From Leucobacter massiliensis (lineage in GTDB: Bacteria; Actinomycetota; Actinomycetes; Actinomycetales; Microbacteriaceae): a DNA stretch of 64,000 bases. The notes under the pieces are model-generated. The model saw only the letters and a list, made by a program, of their open reading frames with translations, did no database searches and was not told where the DNA came from. Below, piece by piece: positions 50,726-59,990 of this stretch; within the stretch, counting starts at the first letter, position 1, and every line of letters begins with the position of its first letter. Both the position numbers and the translations under genes were made by a program. The DNA is taken from NCBI RefSeq assembly GCF_002982315.1, contig NZ_MWZD01000017.1:248001-312000 (forward strand), written 5' to 3'.

Positions 50726-53700
50726 ATGATCTCCTTCGACCCCGCTCAGCTCGAGGTTCTGGCCCTCGATCCGGGCCGGCACGCGCGCGTGCTCGGTGCG
50801 CCGGGCACCGGGAAGACGGTGCTCGTGGTCGAGGCCTATGCGCGCGCCATCGCGCGTGCGGGGTGGGCCGAGGGCGACGCGCTCGTGCTCGCGCCGAACC
50901 GCCTGGTGGCGAGCGCGCTGCGTCGGCGCGTGGAGCGGGCTGCCGGGCGCGCGATCGGCGGCACGCCGGTGCGCACGACGACCTCGCTGGCCTTCGCGGT
51001 GCTGTCGCGCGCGGCCGCGGTGGCGGGGCGGGAGGCCCCGCGACTGCTCACCGGCACGGCGCAGGACGAGGCGATCGCCGAGACCGTCGAGGAGCTGCTG
51101 CTCGGTCCTGCGGGCGGAGCGGCGGAGGCCGCCGCTGCGGGCGGCGCCGGAGGGGACGCGGCGGGCGGGGGCGGCGCGCCGGCATCGCGCGGTCCGCGGA
51201 CGGGGTCGGGATCGGGCTCCGGTGACGGATCGCCTCGGGCCGCTGCGGCGGCGCTCGCGGTGCTGCCGCCCGAGGTGCTGCGCAGCCCCGCCTTCCGAGC
51301 CGAGTTGCGTGAGCTGTGGCGCGTCGTGGACGACTTCGGGCTCGACCCGGGTGTGCTCGCCTCCGAGCTGCGCCGCATCCGCGGGGAGGCCGCAGCCGCG
51401 GCGCACACTCGCGCCCCCGAGGAAGGCCTGATCGACCGGTGGTGCGCGGGGCTGCTGCTGATCGAACTGGTCGCGACGCGGCTGGCATCCGAACGGCCCG
51501 GAGAGCTCAGTTCGAGCGCGCTGCTGCGGGCCGCCGCGGCGGCCGTGCGTGAGCGGGGCGTGGCAGGCTCAGCCGGCGAAGCCGGGCAGGGGCGCTTCGC
51601 GATGCCCCGGCTCCTGCTCGTCGACGACGCGCAGGAGCTCGGCGAGGGGGATCTCGCCCTGCTCGCCGCCTGCGCCTCCTCGGGGAGCCGGATCTGGGTC
51701 TTCGGCGACCCCGATATGGCGACCGGCGCCTTCCGCGGCGAGCGCACCGAGGTGCTCACCCGGCTCGCCGAGGAGCTCGCGCGGCGCGGCGCTCCTCGCG
51801 CAGCGGACGAGCAGTCCGTGGTGCTCCGCTCGGTGCACCGCCACGGGAGCGGGCTGCGTGGCTTCGTGCGGCAGCTCACCGACCGCATCGGCGCGGCGGG
51901 GGCCGGCGGGCAGCGCTCGGCCGAAGCCGCCGGTGGTGAAGACCGTCCGCCGGGCTCGGTCGAGTTCACCGCGCTCGGCTCGCCCGCCGAGCAGATCGGG
52001 GTGATCGCGCACCGGCTGCGCGCCCGGCGGCTCGGGCTGGACCACGGGCGGCGCGTCGACTGGAACGAGATGGCGGTGATCTGCCGCAGCCGCGCCGAGG
52101 CGCTGCGTGTCTCCCGGGCGCTCGCCGCGCACCAGGTCCCCACCGGCATCGCCTCGGGAGGTACCGTGCTGCGGGAACATCAGATCGTTCGCGAGCTGAT
52201 CCGCCTGCTGCAGCACGCGCTCGGGATCGCGCCCCTCAGCGGGCAGGAGGTGCTGGCGCTGGCGGGCGGGACGATCGGCGGCCTGGACCCGGTGCAGCTG
52301 CGCCGCCTGCGCGGGGCGCTGCTGCTGCAGGAGCGCCGCGAGGCGCAGACCGAGGAACGCCCCCCGGGCGACATCGGCGAGATCGCCCTCGACGCTTTCG
52401 AGCACCCCGGGGCGGCCCCGGTCATCGACAGCGCCGGCGGGCGGGCGCTGCGCCGCCTGGGCCGTTGCGCCGCGGCCGCCGAGCGGGTGCGGGCGGCGGG
52501 CGGCACCGCGCGAGAGACGCTGTGGGCGCTCTGGGAGGGCACGCGGCTCGCCGGACGCTGGCAGGACGAAGCGCTCGACGGGCGCGGAGCCCGCGCCGAC
52601 GAGGCACACCGCTCGCTCGACGCCGTGATGGGGCTCTTCTTCGCCCTGCAGCGACACGAGGAACAGGCCAGCAGCCAGCCCATCGCCGAATTGCTCGACG
52701 AGCTGCTACTCAGCGCCGTGCCCGAGGATACGCTCGCGCAGCGCAGCGAGCGCGCAGCGGTGACCGTGACCACGCCCCAGGGCGCCATCGGGCGCGAGTT
52801 CGGCATCGTCGCCGTGATCGGCGTGCAGGACGGAGCCTGGCCCAATCTCCGCGCCCGCGGCTCCCTCCTCGGCACCGCCGCCCTCGAACGCTGGCTGCGC
52901 GGGGGAGCGGCGTCCCCGCCCTCCCGCAAGGACACCGTGCACGACGAACTCCGGCTCTTCGCGCACAGCTGCGCCCGCGCACGGGAAGAGGTCCTCGTCG
53001 CCGCCGTCAGCGACGAAGACCAGTACCCCAGCGCCTTCTTCGGCCTCGGACGCGAGCAGCTGCGCGAGGGACTGCCGAGCAGCCGCCTCACCCTGCGCGG
53101 AGCCGTCGCGCAGATGCGCCGCCGGCTCACCACCGACGCCGGCGACGAAGCCGCGCTGACGGCGCTCACGGCGCTCGCGCGCGCCGAGGTGCCCGGGGCG
53201 CGGCCCGAGGAATGGTACGGGGTGCCGCCCGCCTCCAGTGAGATTCCGCTGTTCACGGCCGATCCGGATCCGCGGGTCCCCGTCAGCCCCTCGCAGCTCG
53301 AACGCGCGGAGACCTGCCCGCTCGACTGGGCGATCGCGCACCTCGGCGGTGGCAGGGGCAGCCTGCAGGCCGGCCTCGGCACGCTGCTCCACCACGCGCT
53401 CGACACCGTGGGAAGGGCCGACCCCGAGGCCCTGCTCGCTGCGGTCACCGCTGAGTGGAGCAAACTGCCCTTCGACGCCGAGTGGGAGTCGGTGCGCGCC
53501 GAGCGACTCGCGCGCGCCATGACCGAGAGCCTCGCCGCCTATCTGCGTGCCTTCGAAGCCTCGGGTCGTGAGCTGATCGCCAGCGAGGCGCCCTTCGAGA
53601 TCCCGCTCGCACGCGCCGTCCTCCGCGGCATGGCCGACCGGCTCGAACTGACCCGGCGCTCGGACGGCGCCGCCGAGCTCGCCGTGCTCGACCTCAAGAC

Positions 53701-54064
53701 CGGACGCACCCCGCCCAGCAAGGCAGCGGCCGAGGAGCACGCGCAACTGCAGGCGTACCAGATGGGCGTGTCCAGCGCCGCCTTCGCGCTGCCGGAGGGG
53801 ACCGAGCTCCCGCCGGGCACCGTCAGCGGCGGAGCCCGGCTGCTCTACGTGCACCCCGACGCCACCGGGAGCTCCGACTACGCGGAGCGCGTGCAGCAGC
53901 CCATCTCGGAGCAGGCGCTCGAATCACTGCGCGAGCGGGTCGACGGCATCGCCGAGGTCATGGCCTCGGCCGGCTTCACCGCCCGCGTCGAGCACCACTG
54001 CTCAGACCCGCACCAGCCCGGCGAGTGCCGCCTCCACATCATCCCGGCGGTGAGCCGCGCATGA
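50726..54064 (+). CDS. adnA: helicase-nuclease subunit AdnA
   Basis: A 1112-residue UvrD-like motor plus C-terminal RecB-type nuclease. Walker A GAPGTGKT is at 24-31. A VDDAQEL Walker B is seen near 295, and DEDQYPSAFF-like sequence before the nuclease. The nuclease part shows DLKTGRTPPSK (PD-D/E-xK core) and cysteines in ETCPLDW and HHCSDPHQPGEC, partners of an Fe-S staple. Two Gly/Ala/Ser-rich inserts (around 125-185) are non-conserved. With AdnB it resects double-strand breaks in actinobacteria instead of RecBCD. The stop overlaps the adnB start (ATGA). Confidence 0.92.
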   Translation: MISFDPAQLEVLALDPGRHARVLGAPGTGKTVLVVEAYARAIARAGWAEGDALVLAPNRLVASALRRRVERAAGRAIGGTPVRTTTSLAFAVLSRAAAVAGREAPRLLTGTAQDEAIAETVEELLLGPAGGAAEAAAAGGAGGDAAGGGGAPASRGPRTGSGSGSGDGSPRAAAAALAVLPPEVLRSPAFRAELRELWRVVDDFGLDPGVLASELRRIRGEAAAAAHTRAPEEGLIDRWCAGLLLIELVATRLASERPGELSSSALLRAAAAAVRERGVAGSAGEAGQGRFAMPRLLLVDDAQELGEGDLALLAACASSGSRIWVFGDPDMATGAFRGERTEVLTRLAEELARRGAPRAADEQSVVLRSVHRHGSGLRGFVRQLTDRIGAAGAGGQRSAEAAGGEDRPPGSVEFTALGSPAEQIGVIAHRLRARRLGLDHGRRVDWNEMAVICRSRAEALRVSRALAAHQVPTGIASGGTVLREHQIVRELIRLLQHALGIAPLSGQEVLALAGGTIGGLDPVQLRRLRGALLLQERREAQTEERPPGDIGEIALDAFEHPGAAPVIDSAGGRALRRLGRCAAAAERVRAAGGTARETLWALWEGTRLAGRWQDEALDGRGARADEAHRSLDAVMGLFFALQRHEEQASSQPIAELLDELLLSAVPEDTLAQRSERAAVTVTTPQGAIGREFGIVAVIGVQDGAWPNLRARGSLLGTAALERWLRGGAASPPSRKDTVHDELRLFAHSCARAREEVLVAAVSDEDQYPSAFFGLGREQLREGLPSSRLTLRGAVAQMRRRLTTDAGDEAALTALTALARAEVPGARPEEWYGVPPASSEIPLFTADPDPRVPVSPSQLERAETCPLDWAIAHLGGGRGSLQAGLGTLLHHALDTVGRADPEALLAAVTAEWSKLPFDAEWESVRAERLARAMTESLAAYLRAFEASGRELIASEAPFEIPLARAVLRGMADRLELTRRSDGAAELAVLDLKTGRTPPSKAAAEEHAQLQAYQMGVSSAAFALPEGTELPPGTVSGGARLLYVHPDATGSSDYAERVQQPISEQALESLRERVDGIAEVMASAGFTARVEHHCSDPHQPGECRLHIIPAVSRA

Positions 54065-57000
54065 CTCCCGTCGCCCCTGTGTCCGCCGCGCAGTCCGCAC
54101 CCGTCTTCTCGGCGGCGCGGATCGCGGAGATCCTCGCCGTTCCACCGAAGCCCGCGCTCATCCCCACCGCCGAGCAGCGCGCCGTCATCGAACATCCCCT
54201 CGGCGGCACCGCGCTCGTCGTCGCCGGTGCCGGCAGCGGCAAGACGGAGACGATGGCGAACCGAGTCGTCTGGCTCATCGCCAACGGGCTCCTCGAGCCG
54301 AGCGAGGTGCTCGGCCTCACCTTCACCCGCAAAGCCGCGGGCGAACTGCGCGAGCGCATCACCGCTCGGCTCGCCCGCTTCACCGAGCGGCTGAGCGACG
54401 CCGCCGAACGGCGGGCGCTCACCCCGCCTGAAGCCGAACGGTCCCAGCAACTCACCGAACTCCTGGGAGACGGGCTCGAACTCCCCGAGGTGAGCACCTA
54501 CAACTCCTTTGCCGCCGGCGTACTGCAGGAGTACGGCGCCGCCGCGGGCATCGCCCCCGGCGCGGTCGTCATCGACGAGGCGACCGCCTGGCGTATCGCG
54601 CGGGAGACGATCCTCGCCAGCCGCGACCCCGAACTCGCCGACAGCGAGCTCAGCCTGCCGCAGCTCGTGCGTCACGTGCTCGGGCTCGACCACGCCGTCT
54701 CAGACCACCTCACCACGCTCGACCGCGTCGACCAGGTCATCGAAGAGTTCGCGCGGGTGAGCCGGCTGCCCTACAACGAGAAGGAGCTCGACGGCCCGCC
54801 GAGCGGCAAGGTCTACGCCCCCGTCCGCGACGCCGTCGCCAGTCTCTCGGAAACCCCCCTCATCACCCGTCTCGCCCGCGAGTACGCCGCCGAGAAGCAG
54901 CGCCGCGGCGTCATCGAGTTCTCCGACCAGCTCGCCCTCGCCACCCTCGCGCTCGAACGAGCCGCCGACGCGATCCCCGCGCTGCGTCGCCGCTACCGAG
55001 CCGTGCTGCTCGACGAGGTGCAGGACACCTCGGTGGGCCAGACCCGGTTCCTCTCCCGCATCTTCGCCGGCGGCAGCGTCATGGCCGTGGGCGACCCGCA
55101 CCAGTCGATCTACGGCTGGCGCGGCGCCTCCGCCGAAGGACTGCGCTCCTTCCACGCCGACTTCCGTGGCGGCCGTGCGGCGCGTGCCACCGCTTCGGGA
55201 GCGTGGTCACCGGCGTCCGTGCCGCCCGCGACGCTCACGCTCTCGACGAGCTGGCGCAACCCGCAGCGTGTACTCGACGCAGCGAACATCATTGCCGGAC
55301 CGCTCGCCGCGGATTCCGCCCTCGAGGTGCCCGCGCTCGCACCCCGGCCCAGCGCCGCGGACGGGACCGTCGAGTGGTGCTACCCGGAAACCGTGCACGA
55401 GGAGCGGACAGCCGTCGCCGAGTGGATGCGCGAAGCCCGGGAGGCCCACCTCGCCGAGCACGGCGAAGCCCCCACCGCTGCCGTCATCTTCCGCACCCGC
55501 GGTCCCATGGCCGCCTTCTCCGCCGCGCTCACCGAAGCAGGAGTGCCCAACCGCATCATCGGACTCGGCGGCCTCCTCACCACGCCCGAGGTGACCGACG
55601 TCGTCAGTACGCTGCGCTGCCTGTGGTACGCGGACGCAGGAAGTGAGCTGATCCGCCTGCTCGCCGGCCCCCGTTTCGGCATCGGCGTCGCCGATCTCGC
55701 CGGCCTGCGTGAGGCGGCCCGCTGGTTCGAGCGCCGCGACATCTCGCAGCAGCCGCTCAGCGAGGCCGACCGCGAGGCGGACCGCGTGCTGCCCGATCCG
55801 GACCGGCGCTTCACCCTGATCGACGCGCTCGACCAGATCGCCGGCATGCGCAGCCTCGATCACGCCGCGCTCCGCGGCATCAGCACGATCGGACGCGAAC
55901 GGCTGCGCGAGGCCGGGCGCATGCTCGCGACGCTGCGGCAGGGGGTCGGCGGCGACCTCGCCGAGCTCATCGGCGCAACCGTGCAGGCGCTGCGTCTCGA
56001 TATCGAACTCGATGCGAACGAGTCCCGCGAGCACGCGGGCAGCTCGGCCGCGCACGCCAACCTCGACCTCTTCACCGAGCTCGTCGAGAACTTCGCCGCG
56101 ATCGACACCCGCGGCACGCTCGCCAGCGTGCTGGAGTGGATCGAGCGCGCCACCGAGTCCGACGAGGCGGCCGAACACGTCGCCGCCCCCGCCCCGGGCA
56201 CCGTGCAGCTCATCACCGCCCACGGCTCGAAAGGTCTCGAGTGGGATCTGGTCGCCGTCCCGCGGCTCGTGACCGGCGAGTTCCCGGGCTCCGCGCGCAG
56301 CGGCGCCGGCTGGCTGCGCACCGGCGAACTCCCCGACGAACTCCGCGGCGACGCCTCCGCACGTCCCGAGCTGAACTGGCGGATCGCCACCACCCAGCAG
56401 GAACTGCGCGACCGCATCGCCGCGTACCGCGAGGCGCTGAAAGAACGCCACGCCGAAGAGGAGCGCAGGCTCGCCTACGTCGCCGTCACCCGCTCCGCGA
56501 GCCGGCTCCTGCTGAGCGGCTCCTTCTGGGCGGGCCACAGCCGCCCCCGAACGCCCTCCGTGTTCCTCACCGAGCTGCGAGACGCGGGGCTCATCACCGG
56601 GCTCCCCGAGCAGAGCGCGCACGAGCACGACCCCAGCGAGCTCGCCGAACTCACCCTGCAGTGGCCCCTCGACCCGCTCGGAACGAGACGGCCGGCCGTC
56701 ATGCGCGCCGCCGCGCGACTCCGCGAAGCGCTCGCGGCCGAATCCCGGGGAACCGACCCGCTCACCGAGCCCGAACTCGACGAGACCGTGCGCCTGCTGC
56801 TCGCGGAGCGCCGCGAAGCCAGTGTCGACGCTCCCGACCGCAGCCGGGGCGAGGCGCACGGTTCCACCGGCGATGGGCTCCCCGGGGCCGAACTGCCCGA
56901 GCGCATCACCGCCTCCTCCTTCCACGAGTTCGTCGAAGACCCGGTGCTCGCCGAACGCCGCCGCCTTCGCCCCGTGCCGCAGCGCCCCTACCGTCGCACC

Positions 57001-57672
57001 CGCATCGGCAACCGCTTCCACGAGTGGGTCGAGCGCCGCGCCACCACCGCCCGCGGCACCGCGCTTCCGCTCAGCGGCCTCGAACTCGAACTCGGAGACC
57101 CCGAGCTGGCCGAGTTCGAACGGCTCGAGGCCGACGAGGAACAGCTGCTGCGCCGGCTCATCGAGAACTTCGAGCGGTCCCGATGGGCTGCACGCCGGCC
57201 GATCGCGGTGGAGCAGGAGGTGAGCCTGCCCTTCGCCGGGCGCACCCTCGTCTGCAAACTCGACGCCGTCTACCGGATCGGCCCCGCCGAGGCGGACGGC
57301 AGTGCCTCCGGATCCGCCTCCGGCCCCGTCGACGCCGCGTCCGGTACCTCCGCGGCGGAAGCGGCGCCACGGCGCGCAGACCCCGGTTCGGGCGCGAGCG
57401 CCGCGCACGAGGGACAGGCGCGCTACGAGATCGTCGACTGGAAAGCCGGGCGTTCGCCGCGCAGCGACGCCGAGCGCGAGAGCCGGTTCTTCCAGCTCGA
57501 CCTGTACCGGCACGCCTACGCGCAGTGGGCGGGCATCGACCCCGCCGTGATCGACGTCTCGCTGTTCTACGTCGCAGAGGGAATCGAGCTGCGGGGCGGC
57601 ACCGCGCGCAGCCTCGCCGAACTCGAAGGGATCTGGCGCGCGGCCTCCGAGCGCCTCCGAGACGCGCGCTAG
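54061..57672 (+). CDS. adnB: helicase-nuclease subunit AdnB
   Basis: A 1203-residue SF1 helicase-nuclease. Q-motif (PTAEQRAVIE) precedes Walker A GAGSGKT at 56-62; FTRKAAGELRERI is motif Ia, VLLDEVQDTS motif II and GDPHQSIYGWRGA motif III. Helicase motif VI (YVAVTRSASRLL) follows, then a C-terminal nuclease domain (RYEIVDWKAGRSPRSDAER, FFQLDLYRHAYAQW) from about 1000. A Ser/Ala-rich linker splits the nuclease. Together with AdnA the heterodimer unwinds and cuts DNA ends. Convergent with the GDPD gene (6-base gap). Confidence 0.94.
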   Translation: MTPVAPVSAAQSAPVFSAARIAEILAVPPKPALIPTAEQRAVIEHPLGGTALVVAGAGSGKTETMANRVVWLIANGLLEPSEVLGLTFTRKAAGELRERITARLARFTERLSDAAERRALTPPEAERSQQLTELLGDGLELPEVSTYNSFAAGVLQEYGAAAGIAPGAVVIDEATAWRIARETILASRDPELADSELSLPQLVRHVLGLDHAVSDHLTTLDRVDQVIEEFARVSRLPYNEKELDGPPSGKVYAPVRDAVASLSETPLITRLAREYAAEKQRRGVIEFSDQLALATLALERAADAIPALRRRYRAVLLDEVQDTSVGQTRFLSRIFAGGSVMAVGDPHQSIYGWRGASAEGLRSFHADFRGGRAARATASGAWSPASVPPATLTLSTSWRNPQRVLDAANIIAGPLAADSALEVPALAPRPSAADGTVEWCYPETVHEERTAVAEWMREAREAHLAEHGEAPTAAVIFRTRGPMAAFSAALTEAGVPNRIIGLGGLLTTPEVTDVVSTLRCLWYADAGSELIRLLAGPRFGIGVADLAGLREAARWFERRDISQQPLSEADREADRVLPDPDRRFTLIDALDQIAGMRSLDHAALRGISTIGRERLREAGRMLATLRQGVGGDLAELIGATVQALRLDIELDANESREHAGSSAAHANLDLFTELVENFAAIDTRGTLASVLEWIERATESDEAAEHVAAPAPGTVQLITAHGSKGLEWDLVAVPRLVTGEFPGSARSGAGWLRTGELPDELRGDASARPELNWRIATTQQELRDRIAAYREALKERHAEEERRLAYVAVTRSASRLLLSGSFWAGHSRPRTPSVFLTELRDAGLITGLPEQSAHEHDPSELAELTLQWPLDPLGTRRPAVMRAAARLREALAAESRGTDPLTEPELDETVRLLLAERREASVDAPDRSRGEAHGSTGDGLPGAELPERITASSFHEFVEDPVLAERRRLRPVPQRPYRRTRIGNRFHEWVERRATTARGTALPLSGLELELGDPELAEFERLEADEEQLLRRLIENFERSRWAARRPIAVEQEVSLPFAGRTLVCKLDAVYRIGPAEADGSASGSASGPVDAASGTSAAEAAPRRADPGSGASAAHEGQARYEIVDWKAGRSPRSDAERESRFFQLDLYRHAYAQWAGIDPAVIDVSLFYVAEGIELRGGTARSLAELEGIWRAASERLRDAR

Positions 57673-57678
57673 GAAGGA

Positions 57679-58488
57679 TCAGCTCATCTCGGCGCGGGCC
57701 ACGTCCGCGCGGTCGGTCACGACGCCCGAGACGCCGCGGCCCACGAGCTCGCGCATCCGCGCCGGGTCGTTGACGGTCCACACGTGCACCTCGACGCCGT
57801 GACCGGCGGCCACCGCGAGCAGCCTCCCGCTCAGCACGGGCACCGGACCCGAACGCTCCGGAATCTGCAGCGCGTCCAGGCCGGCGAGCGCCCGGCCGGC
57901 GAGCGCACCCGAACCGCTCGCGAGCGCAGCCAGGATGCCCAGCAGGCGGTTCCGCCCCGGCGAGGTCGCCGGCACCGGCGTCGCCCCCGCGGATCGGGCG
58001 GCGCGCAGCGCCCTCGCGCGGCTCGCGTCGGAGAAGCTCGTGAGCAGCACGCGGTGGCCCTCCGGGGCCACGATCCTGCCCGTCGGCTCCGCGGCGGCCG
58101 GGGCCTTCACATCGACGTTGAAGCGCACCCCCGGGAAGTCCTCCAGTGCGCTGCGCAGGGTGAGCAGCCCGCCACGGTCGGCCATGATCGCCGCCAGCTC
58201 GCCCAGCGTCGTCTCGGCGACCCGCGCCCGCAGGCCCGCGACCCGCTCCAGCCCGGCGTCATGGAACAGGACCACCTCGCCGTCGGCCGTCACCCGGCAG
58301 TCGGTCTCCACCGCGTCGGCGCCCGCCGCGACCGCGGCCGCCACGGCGGCGCGGCTGTTGTCGGCCACGCCGAGTGCGGCGAGCTCCGCGGTGACCAGCC
58401 CCCGGTGCGCGAGCACCCGCGGCCGCCCCAGCTCATGCAGGTACGGGTGCCGGGTGCGCCCCTCCCCGGAGCCGAGGCGCGCGGGCAC
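57679..58488 (-). CDS. glycerophosphodiester phosphodiesterase
   Basis: A 269-residue (beta/alpha)8 GDPD. RVLAHRGLV gives the first His/Arg, ADAVETDCRVTADGEVVLFHDAGLERV the metal-Glu/Asp and catalytic His, and VHVWTVNDPARMRELVGRGVSGVVTDRAD the C-terminal motif. Hydrolyses glycerophosphodiesters to glycerol-3-P and an alcohol. The GTG at 58488 follows the end of the phosphotransferase gene on the same strand by 5 bases, so the two are likely co-transcribed. Confidence 0.9.
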   Translation of the reverse strand: MPARLGSGEGRTRHPYLHELGRPRVLAHRGLVTAELAALGVADNSRAAVAAAVAAGADAVETDCRVTADGEVVLFHDAGLERVAGLRARVAETTLGELAAIMADRGGLLTLRSALEDFPGVRFNVDVKAPAAAEPTGRIVAPEGHRVLLTSFSDASRARALRAARSAGATPVPATSPGRNRLLGILAALASGSGALAGRALAGLDALQIPERSGPVPVLSGRLLAVAAGHGVEVHVWTVNDPARMRELVGRGVSGVVTDRADVARAEMS

Positions 58489-58493
58489 CGGGA

Positions 58494-59849
58494 TCAGCGC
58501 CCCTCGGACCGGGGGAGCACCTCGTCATCGAGGGGCGCGGTGAGCTGCTCCGAGGGATCGTGCTCGGCGGGCTCGGGATCACGCCCATCCCGAGCACCCG
58601 CTCCCGCCCCGGAACGGGCGGCCTCGGCCCCCTTCGGCGAGCCGCTCCCGGCCGGGCCCCCGCTCGGCGAGCCGCTCCCGGCCGGGCCCCCGGCGTCCTC
58701 CGATTCGCCGGATCCCCCCGATCCCGAGGCCGCTCCGGCGGCCGTGCGCTCACCGCCCTCCGGGGCGGGCTCTTCGCTCAGCGGCTCGACGAAGTCCGTG
58801 TCGACCCCGAACATGCGATCCTCGTCGAGAGCCTCGAACGCCGCCGTGTCCGAGAGATGGTCGACCACCTCGGGCGTCTCATCGAGCAGCGCCGACACCT
58901 GCTCCTCCCCGAGCGGAATGTGCGCGACATCGGCGGTCAGGGCGCGACCCAGCGGGCTCGCCACGTTGACCATGCGATCCAGCATGGCGACGGCGTCGTC
59001 GATCACGTCCTGCTCGTGGGCGTCGGTGCCGTGGAGCAGCCACCGCGCCACCTCGAGCTCGTGATACAGGGCCGCTCGCGTACGCAGATGGTCCAGGCGG
59101 CCCGCGTTCCGCCGGCGCGCGTACCGCGAGAGCACGACCTCGAGCACCTCGGACCCCGCCCCCAGCAGCCAGGAGAGATCGGCGGCCGGATCACCCAGCG
59201 ACAACTCCGACCAGCCGAGCACTGCGGAGATCCGGTCCTCGTCAACGCGCAGCTGCCCCGCATCGAGCGAGCCGTGCACCATCACCGGCGCGAAATCCCA
59301 CAGCTCCGCCGTCTCGACGGCCCGTTCCCACCGCTGCAGCACCGTCTCTGGCACCAGCCGGCTCGCAGCGGCACGATCGATGAGCCGTGTGGCGCGCAGC
59401 CGCAGATCCTGGGCCGTGCGCACCGGCAGCCCGCCCTGCTGCGCGACCGTCACCGGCAACTCGTGGACGGCCGCGATCGCCGTCGCCAGGGGGTCCAGGA
59501 GCAGCGCATCCTCGCTGAGGTCACCCGCCTCGAAGCGGGCCCCGTCGAGATGAGACGAGACGACCGCCCGCGTCTCACCGGCGCGGGTCATGCCGAGGGT
59601 GCGGGGCACGGCGAAGGGCAGACGACTGCGCGGTCCCTCACCGAGGGCGGCGAGGCCGAGCAGCTCCGCCGACTGCTGCACCTCGGCGGCCTGCGTGCGG
59701 GGCACGCGGACCAGCAGCTCATCCTCCTCGGTCACCACCACCGCCGCGGCGAAGTCCTCCTCGTCCGGCAGCTCGCGCACGCCGAAGACGACGAGGCCCG
59801 GCACCGCCGAGGTCGCGAGCGCGGCTAGAGTGAAGGGAATGCTGGCCAT
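58494..59849 (-). CDS. aminoglycoside/macrolide phosphotransferase-like protein
   Basis: A 451-residue protein with an APH/choline-kinase-like fold. N-terminal lobe with LVVFGVRELPDEEDFAAAVVVTEEDELLVRVP; VMVHGSLDAGQLRVDEDRISAVLGWSELSLGDPAADLSWLL matches the APH pattern (HGDLxxxN...GDPAxDLA), but the Brenner Asp of HGDL is Ser (HGSLDAGQL) and the DFG-like Asp is replaced by Trp-Ser (GWSE). This suggests altered catalysis. A disordered tail with GGPAGSGSP repeats follows from ~365. The equivalent position near uvrD2 in mycobacteria holds macrolide-phosphotransferase-like Rv3197; orthology is uncertain. Confidence 0.75.
   Translation of the reverse strand: MASIPFTLAALATSAVPGLVVFGVRELPDEEDFAAAVVVTEEDELLVRVPRTQAAEVQQSAELLGLAALGEGPRSRLPFAVPRTLGMTRAGETRAVVSSHLDGARFEAGDLSEDALLLDPLATAIAAVHELPVTVAQQGGLPVRTAQDLRLRATRLIDRAAASRLVPETVLQRWERAVETAELWDFAPVMVHGSLDAGQLRVDEDRISAVLGWSELSLGDPAADLSWLLGAGSEVLEVVLSRYARRRNAGRLDHLRTRAALYHELEVARWLLHGTDAHEQDVIDDAVAMLDRMVNVASPLGRALTADVAHIPLGEEQVSALLDETPEVVDHLSDTAAFEALDEDRMFGVDTDFVEPLSEEPAPEGGERTAAGAASGSGGSGESEDAGGPAGSGSPSGGPAGSGSPKGAEAARSGAGAGARDGRDPEPAEHDPSEQLTAPLDDEVLPRSEGR
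58634..58691. repeat. two 30-bp tandem repeats in the phosphotransferase tail
   Basis: TCGGCGAGCCGCTCCCGGCC units beginning at 58634 and 58664, encoding GGPAGSGSP-type repeats in the disordered C-terminus. Confidence 0.75.
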
Positions 59850-59855
59850 GTATTC

Positions 59856-59861
59856 AGGGTA
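59856..59861 (-). promoter_or_regulatory. -10 element of the phosphotransferase gene
   Basis: TACCCT on the minus strand, six bases before the ATG at 59849. Confidence 0.45.
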
Positions 59862-59990
59862 TGCAGCTGCGTGGCACTCGCGCACGCGCCACGCGCACCG
59901 CCGCTCAGACGCGGTGGCGATCCGGTCGTGCTGCCCCGAGCGCCGCGCCGCGCCGTCGGCTCGCCGCGCAGTGGCCCGAGAGGAGAAGCA

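Noticed and set aside
55207..57513. 768-codon frame opposite adnB
   Set aside because: Composition and position fit an antisense shadow; adnB motifs on the plus strand are unambiguous.
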